Part shown: positions 8,506 through 16,844 of the stretch, piece after piece
How the letters are laid out: each line of letters starts with the position of its first letter
Position numbering within the stretch: position 1 is the stretch's first letter
NCBI GenBank assembly: GCA_002320245.1
Contig: DCKD01000063.1
Span: 1-47,333, forward strand
Direction of reading: 5' to 3'
Source of the DNA: Lachnospiraceae bacterium UBA1683
GTDB taxonomy: Bacteria; Bacillota; Clostridia; Lachnospirales; Lachnospiraceae
DNA: 47,333 nt
Position numbers and translations under genes: made by a program
Notes under the pieces: model-generated
Told to the model about the DNA's origin: nothing
What the model saw: the letters and a program-made list of their open reading frames with translations, nothing else
Databases searched by the model: none

Positions 8506-10587
8506 TTATTTTTCCACATTTTTCGGAAGAGATGTCACATATCCACATTTTTCATCCGCACAGACAAGCTTATTTCCCTTTTCTACCATGTAACCACCGC
8601 ACTTCGGGCACTTCTCTTTCGATGGTTTCTGCCACGACATAAATTCACATTCCGGATTATTTTCACAGCCATAATAGCGTCTGCCCTTCTTCGTCTTGCG
8701 GATTACAACATCTTTTCCGCAGACCGGGCACGGCACGCCGATTTTTTCCAGATATGGCTTTGTATTTCTGCATTCCGGAAATCCAGGACATGCAAGGAAT
8801 TTTCCATGCGGGCCATACTTGATTACCATGTTGCGCCCGCATTCCTCACAAATAACATCAGTCACCTCGTCCTCGATTTTGACACTCTCCAGTTCCTTTT
8901 CAGCAACCTTGACCGCCTCATCCAAATCCGGATAGAAGTTCCGGATTACTTCTTTCCACGGAATCTTTCCTTCCTCAACCATATCCAGGAGTCCTTCCAT
9001 ATTGGCTGTGAAACTGACATCCACAATACTCGGGAATGACTGTTTCATCATATTGTTGACAACCTCGCCAATCTCAGTCATATAAAGGTTTCTTCCCTCT
9101 TTTGTCACATAACGCCGCGCAATAATCGTTGAAATTGTCGGAGCATACGTGCTTGGACGTCCGATTCCCTGCTCCTCCAGGGTCTTTACAAGCGATGCCT
9201 CCGTATAATGTGCCGGCGGCTGTGTAAAATGCTGTTTCGTTTCAAACTCTTTTTTTGTCAGGACAGAATCCATGCCCAATCCATTTACAAGAACATTGCT
9301 CTCTTCTTTTTCTTCATCCGCCTCTGTATATACAGTGCGGAATCCTTCAAACACGCATCGGGAAGTGGACACTGCAAATATATACTCGCCTGCACCGATT
9401 TTTACCGATGTTGTCTCAAAAACAGCCGGTTTCATACGGCTGGCGGTAAACCGTTTCCAAATCAACTGGTACAGACGGAACTGGTCACGTGTCAGAGAAT
9501 CTTTAATCGATGCCGGGGTCCTTGTAATATCGGACGGACGAATTGCCTCATGGGCGTCCTGAATCTTTTTGCCGGACTTTCTCTCTGCGCTGCCCGCTGC
9601 CGCATATTCATTTCCATATGTCTCGGAAATATAACTTCTTGCCGCTGCATCTGCCTCTTCGGAGATTCTTGTAGAATCCGTACGCAGGTAAGTAATGACA
9701 CCGACCGTACCGTTTCCCTTAATATCAATTCCTTCATAGAGCTGCTGTGCAATGCGCATTGTCTTCTGTGTACCAAAATTCAATGCCTTCGCCGCCTCCT
9801 GCTGCAATGTGCTTGTGGTAAACGGCAGCGGCGCCTTTCTCGTTCTCTCGCCGGTCCTGATGTCAGTTACTTTATAATCCGCATGCTCCAGTTTTTTCAG
9901 AATCTCATTCAGTTCCTGCTCAGAGTGAATGGTCACTTTATTTTTCTCTGTCCCGTAAAATTTTGCTTTCAGCGGACGTTTTTCTCCCTCTACCTGAAGT
10001 AATGCATCAAGCGTCCAGTATTCTTCCGGAATAAATGCATTGATTTCTTCCTCCCGGTCCGCAATAATACGCAGCGTCACAGACTGTACACGTCCCGCGC
10101 TCAAGCCACGTTTTACCTTTGCCCACAGCAGCGGGCTGATGCGGTATCCCACCATACGGTCCAGCGCGCGGCGCGCCTGCTGCGCATCAACCAAATCCAT
10201 ATCAATCTCACGCGGTTCTTTTAATGATGTCTTTACCGCATTTTTCGTAATCTCGTTAAATGTAATCCGGCGCATCTTCTTGTCGTCCAGTTTCAATGCC
10301 GCTGCCAGATGCCATGATATTGCCTCTCCTTCACGGTCAGGGTCAGTTGCCAGAAATACTTTATCTGCTTTTTTCGCTTCTTTTCTTAAATTGGCAAGAA
10401 TGTCACCTTTTCCCCGAATCGTAATGTATTTCGGTTCGTAATCGTGCTCCACGTCTATCCCAAGCTGGCTTTTGGGGAGATCCCGCACATGTCCGTTGGA
10501 TGCTGCAACAGTGTAACTGCTGCCCAGGAATTTTTTTATTGTCTTTACTTTCGCAGGCGACTCCACGATAACAAGATAATGTGCCAT
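8506..10587 (-). CDS. topA: DNA topoisomerase I (type IA)
   Basis: Relaxes negative supercoils through a transient 5'-phosphotyrosine link. The 693-aa enzyme starts MAHYLVIVESPAKVKTI (Toprim domain, with TDPDREGEA at about 81-89). The catalytic Tyr300 lies in VITYLRTDSTR, and the C-terminus carries three four-cysteine zinc ribbons beginning CEECG, CPVCG and CPKCG. This is the usual architecture for Firmicutes. The ATG at 10605 overlaps a GGAGG sequence, which serves as the ribosome binding site for the true start at 10587. It lies between dprA and codY in the same direction. Confidence 0.97.
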   Translation of the reverse strand: MAHYLVIVESPAKVKTIKKFLGSSYTVAASNGHVRDLPKSQLGIDVEHDYEPKYITIRGKGDILANLRKEAKKADKVFLATDPDREGEAISWHLAAALKLDDKKMRRITFNEITKNAVKTSLKEPREIDMDLVDAQQARRALDRMVGYRISPLLWAKVKRGLSAGRVQSVTLRIIADREEEINAFIPEEYWTLDALLQVEGEKRPLKAKFYGTEKNKVTIHSEQELNEILKKLEHADYKVTDIRTGERTRKAPLPFTTSTLQQEAAKALNFGTQKTMRIAQQLYEGIDIKGNGTVGVITYLRTDSTRISEEADAAARSYISETYGNEYAAAGSAERKSGKKIQDAHEAIRPSDITRTPASIKDSLTRDQFRLYQLIWKRFTASRMKPAVFETTSVKIGAGEYIFAVSTSRCVFEGFRTVYTEADEEKEESNVLVNGLGMDSVLTKKEFETKQHFTQPPAHYTEASLVKTLEEQGIGRPSTYAPTISTIIARRYVTKEGRNLYMTEIGEVVNNMMKQSFPSIVDVSFTANMEGLLDMVEEGKIPWKEVIRNFYPDLDEAVKVAEKELESVKIEDEVTDVICEECGRNMVIKYGPHGKFLACPGFPECRNTKPYLEKIGVPCPVCGKDVVIRKTKKGRRYYGCENNPECEFMSWQKPSKEKCPKCGGYMVEKGNKLVCADEKCGYVTSLPKNVEK

Positions 10588-10681
10588 AAATATATTTTCC
10601 TCCATCTGAACGGTGTTCCGTTCTCATTTCAAGCATATTTTTCCAGATATCGCCATGCCCTCATCTCATTTCCCGATATCT

Positions 10682-11791
10682 TTATGCTTTGACATAATAA
10701 TTCTTTGAAACTTCTTTAATCATCCCCTGTATCTCCAGTGCACTCAGAAGTTGGAATACCACCTGTGCAGGCAGCCCTGTCTCACTGACAATCTGGTTGG
10801 CACTTTTTGGATGAAAACCAACTGAACTATACACCAAATTTTCTTTTGTTTCAAGCACTTTTTTCTTTTCCACGCATTTCTCATCAGATTTTCCGGAAAA
10901 TTTCATATAATCTTCATGATTCACAACCCCCAGTTCTTCCAGAAGATGTCCCGGGGAAAGCAAAATTCCGGCGCCCTGCCAGATTAACCGGTTGCACCCG
11001 AGGCTCAGTGCGCTGTCTACCGATCCCGGCAGCGCATAGACATCCTTTCCCTGTTCCAGCGCCATATCCGCGGTAATCAGAGAGCCGCTCTTTTCCCGTG
11101 CCTCCATTACAAGCACAGTATCGGACAATCCGCTGATAATTCTGTTCCTCCTCGGAAACTGATATGGCATCGGCGGAGTCCCCGGCGGAAGTTCCGACAG
11201 GATTCCGCCGCCTGCTGCCAGAATATCGCCGTACAGCCCGCTGTTCTCCCGTGGATAACAGATATCCACGCCATTTCCCATGACGGCGAAGGTTTTACCT
11301 CCCCCGACCAGCGCTCCGCGCTGACTGACTCCGTCAATTCCTCTCGCCAGTCCGCTGATAATCTGAATGTGGAATTCGGACAATATTTTTGCATATTCAT
11401 ACGCATACGTTTCCCCATATGCAGTACATCTACGCGCCCCCACCATTCCGACACTGTATTGTTTCTCATCCGGAAGATTTCCCTTGAAATAAATTGCATA
11501 CGGATTATCTGCAATCATTTTCAAACGGCTTGGATATGTTTCTTCAAAATATATTGCCACCTGAATCTGTTTCGTTTCCAATTCTTCACAGATTTCTTCC
11601 GGATTGTACTTCTTTTTCGCCTGACGGAGGATTTCCCTGTCTTTTTCTGTCAGAAAGTCTAACTTCTGCAACGCTGTTTCTTCTATATAATAGGCACGTT
11701 CTGCGGATTTCATGTGTTCCCGCAACATTTGTTTACTTCCATTTGCCAGCCCCGGAATCGCCGCCAGCCAGTATTCATACTTTTTATGCAT
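10682..11791 (-). CDS. dprA: DNA processing protein DprA (Smf)
   Basis: Single-stranded-DNA binding protein that loads RecA during natural transformation. The 369-aa product has a helical N-terminal region, the Rossmann-like DNA-binding core with VGARRCTAYG, SGLARGIDG and FPRRNRIISGLS, and a C-terminal winged-helix region. That is the full family layout. Met10 of the longer reading is chosen as start because TAGGA precedes it and because it then begins 8 nt after the comM stop instead of overlapping it. comM-dprA is a common competence-related pair. No late competence genes are seen in this window, so active transformation cannot be concluded. Confidence 0.95.
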   Translation of the reverse strand: MHKKYEYWLAAIPGLANGSKQMLREHMKSAERAYYIEETALQKLDFLTEKDREILRQAKKKYNPEEICEELETKQIQVAIYFEETYPSRLKMIADNPYAIYFKGNLPDEKQYSVGMVGARRCTAYGETYAYEYAKILSEFHIQIISGLARGIDGVSQRGALVGGGKTFAVMGNGVDICYPRENSGLYGDILAAGGGILSELPPGTPPMPYQFPRRNRIISGLSDTVLVMEAREKSGSLITADMALEQGKDVYALPGSVDSALSLGCNRLIWQGAGILLSPGHLLEELGVVNHEDYMKFSGKSDEKCVEKKKVLETKENLVYSSVGFHPKSANQIVSETGLPAQVVFQLLSALEIQGMIKEVSKNYYVKA

Positions 11792-11799
11792 CACCCGTC

Positions 11800-13341
11800 C
11801 TACGCACCCCTTCCCCAATATTTTTTGTTTATAGTGCGGTATCCGATTGCCTCCTGCAAATGTTCCGTGTTGATTTTCTCCTGTCCATCCAAATCCGCAA
11901 TTGTGCGTGCAACTTTCAGTACCTTGTGATAGGTGCGTGCTGTCAGCCTCAATCTTGAAAATGCCTGCTGCATCAACTGTTCTTCTGTTTTTCCCAGTTC
12001 ACAGTACCGCTCCAGATTCCGTCCTTCCAACGCTGCATTGGACCGGATTCCGGTTCCTTTGTACCGTTCATTCTGTACCTCTCTGGCGCGGCCCACCCTC
12101 TCTTGGATATCCGCGGAACGCTCTTCCTGTCTCTGTCCCTTCAGGGCCTCATACTTCACCTGCGGGGCTTCTACACAAATATCCATCCGGTCCAGAAACG
12201 GCTGGCTCAGTCTGCCCATATACCGTTGTATTTCTTTGTCCGTACAACTGCATCGGTTCAAATCCGGGTAACAGCCGCACGGACAGGGATTCATTGCTCC
12301 GACTAGGATAAAATTTGCCGGAAACTGACAAGTCCCGCTGCTTCTTGTAATCCGAATCTGCCGTTCTTCCAGCGGCTGCCGGAGAACTTCCAGTACCTCT
12401 CTGCGAAATTCCGGCAGTTCATCCAAAAATAGGACCCCGCCGTGTGCAAGACTGATTTCCCCCGGCGTTGGAATCACTCCTCCGCCAACCATCGCCGTTT
12501 TCGTTGCCGTGTGATGCACACTTCGAAACGGGCGCCTGCGAATCAAGGGATTTTGTTCATCCAGCATACTCAAAATACTGTATATTTTCGTTGTTTCCAT
12601 GCATTCTTCCATCGTCATCGGAGGAAATATGGTCGGAATCCTTTTTGCTATCATTGATTTTCCACTCCCCGGAGGACCGATGAGCAGCAGATTGTGACAG
12701 CCCGCCACCGCGACCTCCGCCGCGCGTTTTACAACTTCCTGCCCATATACATCGCTGTAATCCAACCTTTCTGTCCCTGCATGGGAATACATCCTCTGCA
12801 CCGGATACGGTTCCGGCGGAATTTCTAACGTGCCCTGAATATGGGCAACCGCCTCCTGCAGACTCCGCACTCCGATAATCTCCATTCCTTCGGCAAGCGC
12901 CCCTTCCAACGCATTTTCCTTCGGTATCATGCAACTGGTAACCCCGGCGTCCTGAGCCTCGAGGACAATCGGAAGAATCCCCGGCACCCGCTGCACCGTC
13001 CCATCCAGCCCCAATTCTCCCAAGATGAGCAGTTTGCCGATACGCTCCTGTTTTAATTGTCCGAGAGACACAAGAATTGCCAACGCAATCGGCAGATCAA
13101 ACATTGCCCCTCTCTTCTTAATGGTTGCCGGAGCCAGATTAATCACAACTTTCTTTGCCGGGAACTCCAGCCCGGAATTGCGAATCGCAGTCCTGACCCG
13201 CTCCACTGCCTCTTTCACTTCCGACGAAAGATATCCCACCATATGGAACGCCGGAAGTCCATTGCTTACATCTGCCTCAACATTGACAAACTCTGCCTTC
13301 AGTCCGAAAACAGCGGCAGATAACACTGTGCTGACACTCAT
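11800..13341 (-). CDS. comM: YifB/ComM family Mg-chelatase-like AAA+ ATPase
   Basis: A 513-aa hexameric helicase-type ATPase; ComM promotes branch migration during transformation in other bacteria. The N-terminal Lon-protease-like/ChlI fold covers about residues 1-180. The AAA+ domain has Walker A GPPGSGKS (222-229), Walker B LFLDELPEF and a C-terminal Mg-chelatase domain with ARTYHKVLKVARTIADL. A cysteine cluster NPCPCGCYPDLNRCSC may bind a metal. All key residues are present. It is the first gene of the comM-dprA-topA-codY run. Its start is at the edge of a long regulatory region shared divergently with the mgtE riboswitch. Confidence 0.96.
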   Translation of the reverse strand: MSVSTVLSAAVFGLKAEFVNVEADVSNGLPAFHMVGYLSSEVKEAVERVRTAIRNSGLEFPAKKVVINLAPATIKKRGAMFDLPIALAILVSLGQLKQERIGKLLILGELGLDGTVQRVPGILPIVLEAQDAGVTSCMIPKENALEGALAEGMEIIGVRSLQEAVAHIQGTLEIPPEPYPVQRMYSHAGTERLDYSDVYGQEVVKRAAEVAVAGCHNLLLIGPPGSGKSMIAKRIPTIFPPMTMEECMETTKIYSILSMLDEQNPLIRRRPFRSVHHTATKTAMVGGGVIPTPGEISLAHGGVLFLDELPEFRREVLEVLRQPLEERQIRITRSSGTCQFPANFILVGAMNPCPCGCYPDLNRCSCTDKEIQRYMGRLSQPFLDRMDICVEAPQVKYEALKGQRQEERSADIQERVGRAREVQNERYKGTGIRSNAALEGRNLERYCELGKTEEQLMQQAFSRLRLTARTYHKVLKVARTIADLDGQEKINTEHLQEAIGYRTINKKYWGRGA

Positions 13342-13501
13342 CTACGCACTCCCTTTCTTTTTTAACATAACTCTTCATTGAATCTTGGTCGAAACGACTG
13401 GATTACTAAAATTGTGGTTTGCCGGCGAAAGAATCCGCCAGCGGATATGTGTATCTTATCCCAATTGTCGGATAATGTCAATTACATTTTCCAAATTTAT
13501 A

Positions 13502-13530
13502 TTGACATCGCCTGAAAACTGCTATATTAT
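13502..13530 (+). promoter_or_regulatory. Promoter of the M-box/mgtE transcript
   Basis: Perfect TTGACA (13502-13507), 17-nt spacer, TATTAT (13525-13530). The M-box begins about 34 nt downstream of the -10 box. Confidence 0.8.
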
Positions 13531-13563
13531 AAACACGATAAAAGAATACATTTACTGTTATTT

Positions 13564-13712
13564 CGGTAGGTGAGGTTACCACAGGGATTTGGAGATTTCC
13601 TAAGATTGCTGCCGCGAGATTGTGGAGACACAACGAGTTGGTTAGCAGGCTATGTCGTGAAGGCATAACTTAATGCAATTGATATATGCCCTGTGATGCT
13701 AAAGCTTGAACG
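13564..13712 (+). promoter_or_regulatory. M-box (ykoK) magnesium riboswitch
   Basis: The leader contains the hallmarks of the M-box: GGTAGGTGAGGTTACCAC near the 5' end, a GGAGAT segment, GCTGCC in the core, and ATGCCCTGTGATGCTAAAGC near the 3' end. It is followed by an intrinsic terminator and then by mgtE, which is a classic target. In the known class, Mg2+ binding favours termination and so reduces transporter expression when magnesium is plentiful. The boundaries are approximate because I could not run a covariance model. Confidence 0.9.
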
Positions 13713-13739
13713 ATGGTATTGGATTTTCTGTGAGTATAT

Positions 13740-13780
13740 GGATTTCTTCATTGTTTAGGCAATGGGGAAATCCTTTTATA
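13740..13780 (+). terminator. Terminator stem of the M-box switch
   Basis: GGATTTC (13740-13746) pairs with GAAATCC (13767-13773), extended by CATTG/CAATG, and is followed by TTTTATATT. It is the expected expression platform. Confidence 0.8.
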
Positions 13781-13808
13781 TTGTCACAATTTTCTGACAA
13801 TTGAGCGC

Positions 13809-13847
13809 AAATGGGACAGTCCCCTGTCAGAAGGGACAGTCCCATTT
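13809..13847. repeat. GGGGACAGTCCCC palindromic repeat, copy B (variant arms)
   Basis: Outer arms AAATGGGAC (13809-13817) and GTCCCATTT (13839-13847) are exactly complementary, although they differ from the AAAGGGGAC/GTCCCCTTT of other copies. The compensatory change keeps the stem. Unlike most copies it lies in a 5' untranslated region, between the M-box terminator and the mgtE start codon. Confidence 0.9.
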
Positions 13848-13948
13848 AAAAACTACAACAAAAGGTGATGAGGTTATGGACTCGGGAGCCAGTTATCACT
13901 CGCAAGACGAAACAAACATACAACAATTAGAACACTGGGGGTATCATT

Positions 13949-15283
13949 ATGATGAACAAAGATATTTTTGTAAAACTTCTTCAGCAGCGCCAGTTCAAAG
14001 CTGTAAGAAGTATTTTGGATGTCATGAATGCGGTGGACATAGCCTCACTGCTTTCTGAACTCAATGATAAAGAACTGGCATTGGTTTTCCGCCTGATTCC
14101 AAAAGACAAGGCAGCAGAAGTATTTTCCAATATGAATAATTCTATGCAGTCTTACCTTGTCGAAATATTTTCCGAAAAGGAGCTTCGTGAACTGCTCGAT
14201 GATTTGTATATGGACGATACTGTCGATATGCTGGAGGAACTCCCGGCAAATCTGGTTACCCGGATTCTGGACACAATCAGCCATGAAGACCGCGATACTA
14301 TTAACCGGCTGCTGAATTACCCGGAGGACAGCGCCGGCAGCATTATGACTACTGAATATGTAGATTTGAAATCGGACTGGACTGTTTCCCGAGCGATGGC
14401 TCACATCAAGGAAACCGGCATACACAAAGAGACCATTTATACGTGTTATGTAACCGACCACCGCAAACTGGTGGGTATAGTCTCCGCTAAAGATTTGATG
14501 ACGACAGATGACGAAGTCCTGATTCAAAATCTCATGGAGACAGAAATCATCTCGGTTTTCACCCACATGGATCAGGAAAATGTTGCACAGATTTTCCGAA
14601 AATATGATTTGCTTGCACTTCCGGTTCTGGACGCTGAAGGACTGCTTGTCGGTATCGTCACATTTGACGATGCAATGGATGTCATGGTCGATGAGGCAAC
14701 CGAAGATATCACAAAGATGGCCGCAGTGGCGCCAAGTGAAAAAACTTATTTCGAGACTTCTGCGTTTTCCCATGCAAAACGAAGAATTCCATGGCTGCTT
14801 ATTTTGATGTTTTCTTCTATCATCACCGGAACGATTATCACAAAATATGAAAATGCATTTGCAGCCATTCCACTGCTCGTCTCCTTCATCCCGATGCTGA
14901 TGGACACCGGAGGAAACTGCGGTTCCCAGAGTTCCACACTGGTCATCCGCGGAATTGCACTGGATGAAATCCGGTTCCATGACTTTTTCCGGGTTGTATG
15001 GAAAGAATTTGAAGTCTCCTTACTTGTTGGCATTGTACTTGCCACCGCAAATGGAGCCCGCATCTTTTTGATGTACCATAATCTGGGGCTGGCCCTCGTA
15101 ATTTCATTTTCACTCATTGCCACGGTAATCATTTCCAAATTAATCGGCTGCATATTACCGCTGCTTGCAAAACAAATCGGTCTTGACCCGGCAATTATGG
15201 CATCTCCACTGATTACAACCCTTGTGGATACATGCTCAATTATCATATATTTCAGTATCGCAACAAGAGTTTTTGCATTATAG
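13949..15283 (+). CDS. mgtE: Magnesium transporter MgtE
   Basis: Mg2+-selective channel of the inner membrane. The 444-aa protein shows the complete MgtE plan: a helical N domain (about 1-125) starting with repeated acidic residues, two CBS domains (about 135-255) that sense cytoplasmic Mg2+, a plug helix, and five membrane helices (about 280-444). The pore signature FIPMLMDTGGNCGSQSST is intact. GGGGG lies 7 nt before ATG 13949; a second ATG follows at once. Transcription is controlled by the upstream M-box, so magnesium acts both on expression and on channel gating. The gene converges on the downstream unknown, and a palindromic repeat begins directly after its stop. Confidence 0.97.
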   Translation: MMNKDIFVKLLQQRQFKAVRSILDVMNAVDIASLLSELNDKELALVFRLIPKDKAAEVFSNMNNSMQSYLVEIFSEKELRELLDDLYMDDTVDMLEELPANLVTRILDTISHEDRDTINRLLNYPEDSAGSIMTTEYVDLKSDWTVSRAMAHIKETGIHKETIYTCYVTDHRKLVGIVSAKDLMTTDDEVLIQNLMETEIISVFTHMDQENVAQIFRKYDLLALPVLDAEGLLVGIVTFDDAMDVMVDEATEDITKMAAVAPSEKTYFETSAFSHAKRRIPWLLILMFSSIITGTIITKYENAFAAIPLLVSFIPMLMDTGGNCGSQSSTLVIRGIALDEIRFHDFFRVVWKEFEVSLLVGIVLATANGARIFLMYHNLGLALVISFSLIATVIISKLIGCILPLLAKQIGLDPAIMASPLITTLVDTCSIIIYFSIATRVFAL

Positions 15284-15328
15284 TTCAAAGGGGACAGTCC
15301 CCTGTCAGAAGGGACTGTCCCCTTTGAA
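15284..15328. repeat. GGGGACAGTCCCC palindromic repeat, copy C (perfect 18-bp arms)
   Basis: TTCAAAGGGGACAGTCCC (15284-15301) and GGGACTGTCCCCTTTGAA (15311-15328) form a perfect 18-bp inverted repeat with loop CTGTCAGAA. It starts at the base after the mgtE stop codon and ends 11 nt before the stop of the opposing gene. Here it could serve as a bidirectional transcript end. Confidence 0.95.
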
Positions 15329-15339
15329 TTCCGTTTTCT

Positions 15340-16494
15340 CTATTGTTCATACAATTCCTGTATACGCTGGCGTTCTCTTCTTGCATGTTCCAGCTTTCTC
15401 TGCCGTTCCCGCTTGATTGTAACAAGCCGCATATAGAATACAAAACTTACGATTCCGGCAACCACAACAATTAACCCTGTTTTTAATATTGCTTTTCTCG
15501 AAAATACTTTTGTTTTGTCTGGCATCCCGACAATCTGTTGCTCTTCATTCGCTTTTTCTTTCTCTGCCTGTTTAATCTCCGCTGCACTGAAGTTATAAGG
15601 CACCATCGTTTTATACACACAGAACTTCCGGCTCCCGTCTGTACGCTCTTCATTCACTACTGCAGCAAACACACCGGGTTCCAGTTCACAAATTCCTTCC
15701 GGCTCGTCTATTGTCACATTTTCAAATGGAAAACCTAACTTCGCATCCGATACAAGTGCCCGTTTTGAAATGGAATACATATTGATATAATCTCCGATTC
15801 CCATAGACAGAGTCAGCGGAAAATTGATGATATAATCTCCACTGACACAAAGATCCTGGAAATTACTTCCTTTTTCAGTTCCGTCATACTGCCCTAAGTC
15901 TTCCGTAACCTGAAACTGATTGTTAAGAATCTTAAAACTGTATCCGCCTTCCACGTTTGTCTGCATCACATATCGGTCATTTTCTTTGTCATATCCGATT
16001 CCCAAAATGTTATATTCATCTGAAATCTGAATCTTATTCTTATACTCTAAAGTTTCAGAATCCATAATATAAAGACATCCCCTGTTTTCTGCGTTATAGC
16101 TTGTATACAATGCAACTGCAATCTCTTTTGTATTGGGGTTATATGCCATTCCGTTACAGTGCTCATAACCGGTATCCGCCACGCGCTTCGCCAATGAATA
16201 CTGCTCAACTTTTTTGCCATCTTCATCTGTCTTATTTCGATAATACGCCTTGACAATATCCGGAGTTCCTGCATCCTCTACATAATTTTCCAGACAAATA
16301 ATATAATCCTCTGTCGCACAGATGGATTGCACGACTCCCTGTCCGCCCTCCAAATCATCTTCTATTATTTTTTCCCACACAGCCCCCTCAAATGCATTAT
16401 CAGATGCAATTTCCGCCTGCACTGTCAATGGCTGGATACCAAAACATATGCCGGCAACGATAAGGAAGGCTGTGATAATCAGTCCCCGTTTCAT
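15340..16494 (-). CDS. Secreted, C-terminally membrane-anchored protein of unknown function, 384 aa
   Basis: I do not recognise a named family. A signal peptide (residues about 1-27, ending VQA) leads into a roughly 290-residue extracytoplasmic domain. The domain has repeated beta-rich segments of the type x-D-x-x-I-I/N-Y-I-L, for example GCLYIMDSETLEYKNKI and GGYSFKILNNQFQVTEDL. This suggests a beta-propeller-like fold; that is an inference. A membrane helix (about 335-355) follows, then a 29-residue, highly basic cytoplasmic tail (KRERQRKLEHARRERQR). The start has a GGGAAG site. It is monocistronic, converges with mgtE and is read from upstream of the ilvE terminator region. A role at the cell surface is likely, but the function is unknown. 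Confidence 0.8.
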   Translation of the reverse strand: MKRGLIITAFLIVAGICFGIQPLTVQAEIASDNAFEGAVWEKIIEDDLEGGQGVVQSICATEDYIICLENYVEDAGTPDIVKAYYRNKTDEDGKKVEQYSLAKRVADTGYEHCNGMAYNPNTKEIAVALYTSYNAENRGCLYIMDSETLEYKNKIQISDEYNILGIGYDKENDRYVMQTNVEGGYSFKILNNQFQVTEDLGQYDGTEKGSNFQDLCVSGDYIINFPLTLSMGIGDYINMYSISKRALVSDAKLGFPFENVTIDEPEGICELEPGVFAAVVNEERTDGSRKFCVYKTMVPYNFSAAEIKQAEKEKANEEQQIVGMPDKTKVFSRKAILKTGLIVVVAGIVSFVFYMRLVTIKRERQRKLEHARRERQRIQELYEQ

Positions 16495-16569
16495 ACTTTA
16501 TACTTCCCGTTTTAATTTTCCCATGTTGTCTATCATAACATTCCGTAAAATTCTTGTAAAGAAAAAGCA

Positions 16570-16608
16570 GAAAAAAAGACCCCTATACCATTTCTGATAT
16601 AGAGATCT
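16570..16608 (-). terminator. Intrinsic terminator after ilvE and the repeat patch
   Basis: Minus-strand stem (arms around 16577-16588 and 16598-16608, CTATA/TATAG core) followed by seven T residues (complement of 16571-16577). It ends the ilvE transcript some 240 nt after its stop codon and also insulates the 384-aa gene. Confidence 0.7.
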
Positions 16609-16626
16609 TGATTTGCCATCTTAACT

Positions 16627-16675
16627 TAATGACATGATACCAGGGTCAAAAGGTCATGCGTTTCATGTTTGCATG
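16627..16675. repeat. TTTTGMCCCTGGTATCAT repeat, copy 1
   Basis: The reverse complement of this segment matches the copy at 36269-36317 at about nine positions in ten over 49 bp. Both include a CATGCAARCATG-type mini palindrome followed by ACCTTTTG and CCCTGGTATCATGT. It lies in the long 3' untranslated region of ilvE. Confidence 0.85.
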
Positions 16676-16844
16676 GATATTCGGCGACTGCCGCGAGGGG
16701 CGCTGGATGCCTGTGACACTTGTTTAGCACCGACCGAAGCGAAGCTCAGACCAACTCCCCCGCCCCTTGGGGGGCGTATCAAGCTTGATTCCCAGTTGCC
16801 TGCTGCGGGATCTTTGACTTCGCTTTCCCCCAGCTTTTTGCTGA
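16676..16844. other. GC-rich non-coding patch between ilvE and the repeat
   Basis: No convincing gene. The patch is clearly more GC-rich than its surroundings and has a short inverted repeat CGCCCCTTGGGGGGCG (from about 16771). A segment near 16801-16821 (TGCGGGATCTTTGACTTC) recurs in similar form near 20306-20324 upstream of ilvB. It looks like inserted repeat material. Confidence 0.5.

Noticed and set aside
14045..14980. Long minus-strand open frame of 311 codons inside mgtE
   Set aside because: It is the antisense of a well-conserved gene, with a composition rich in Cys, His and Ile but no recognisable domain and no ribosome site.
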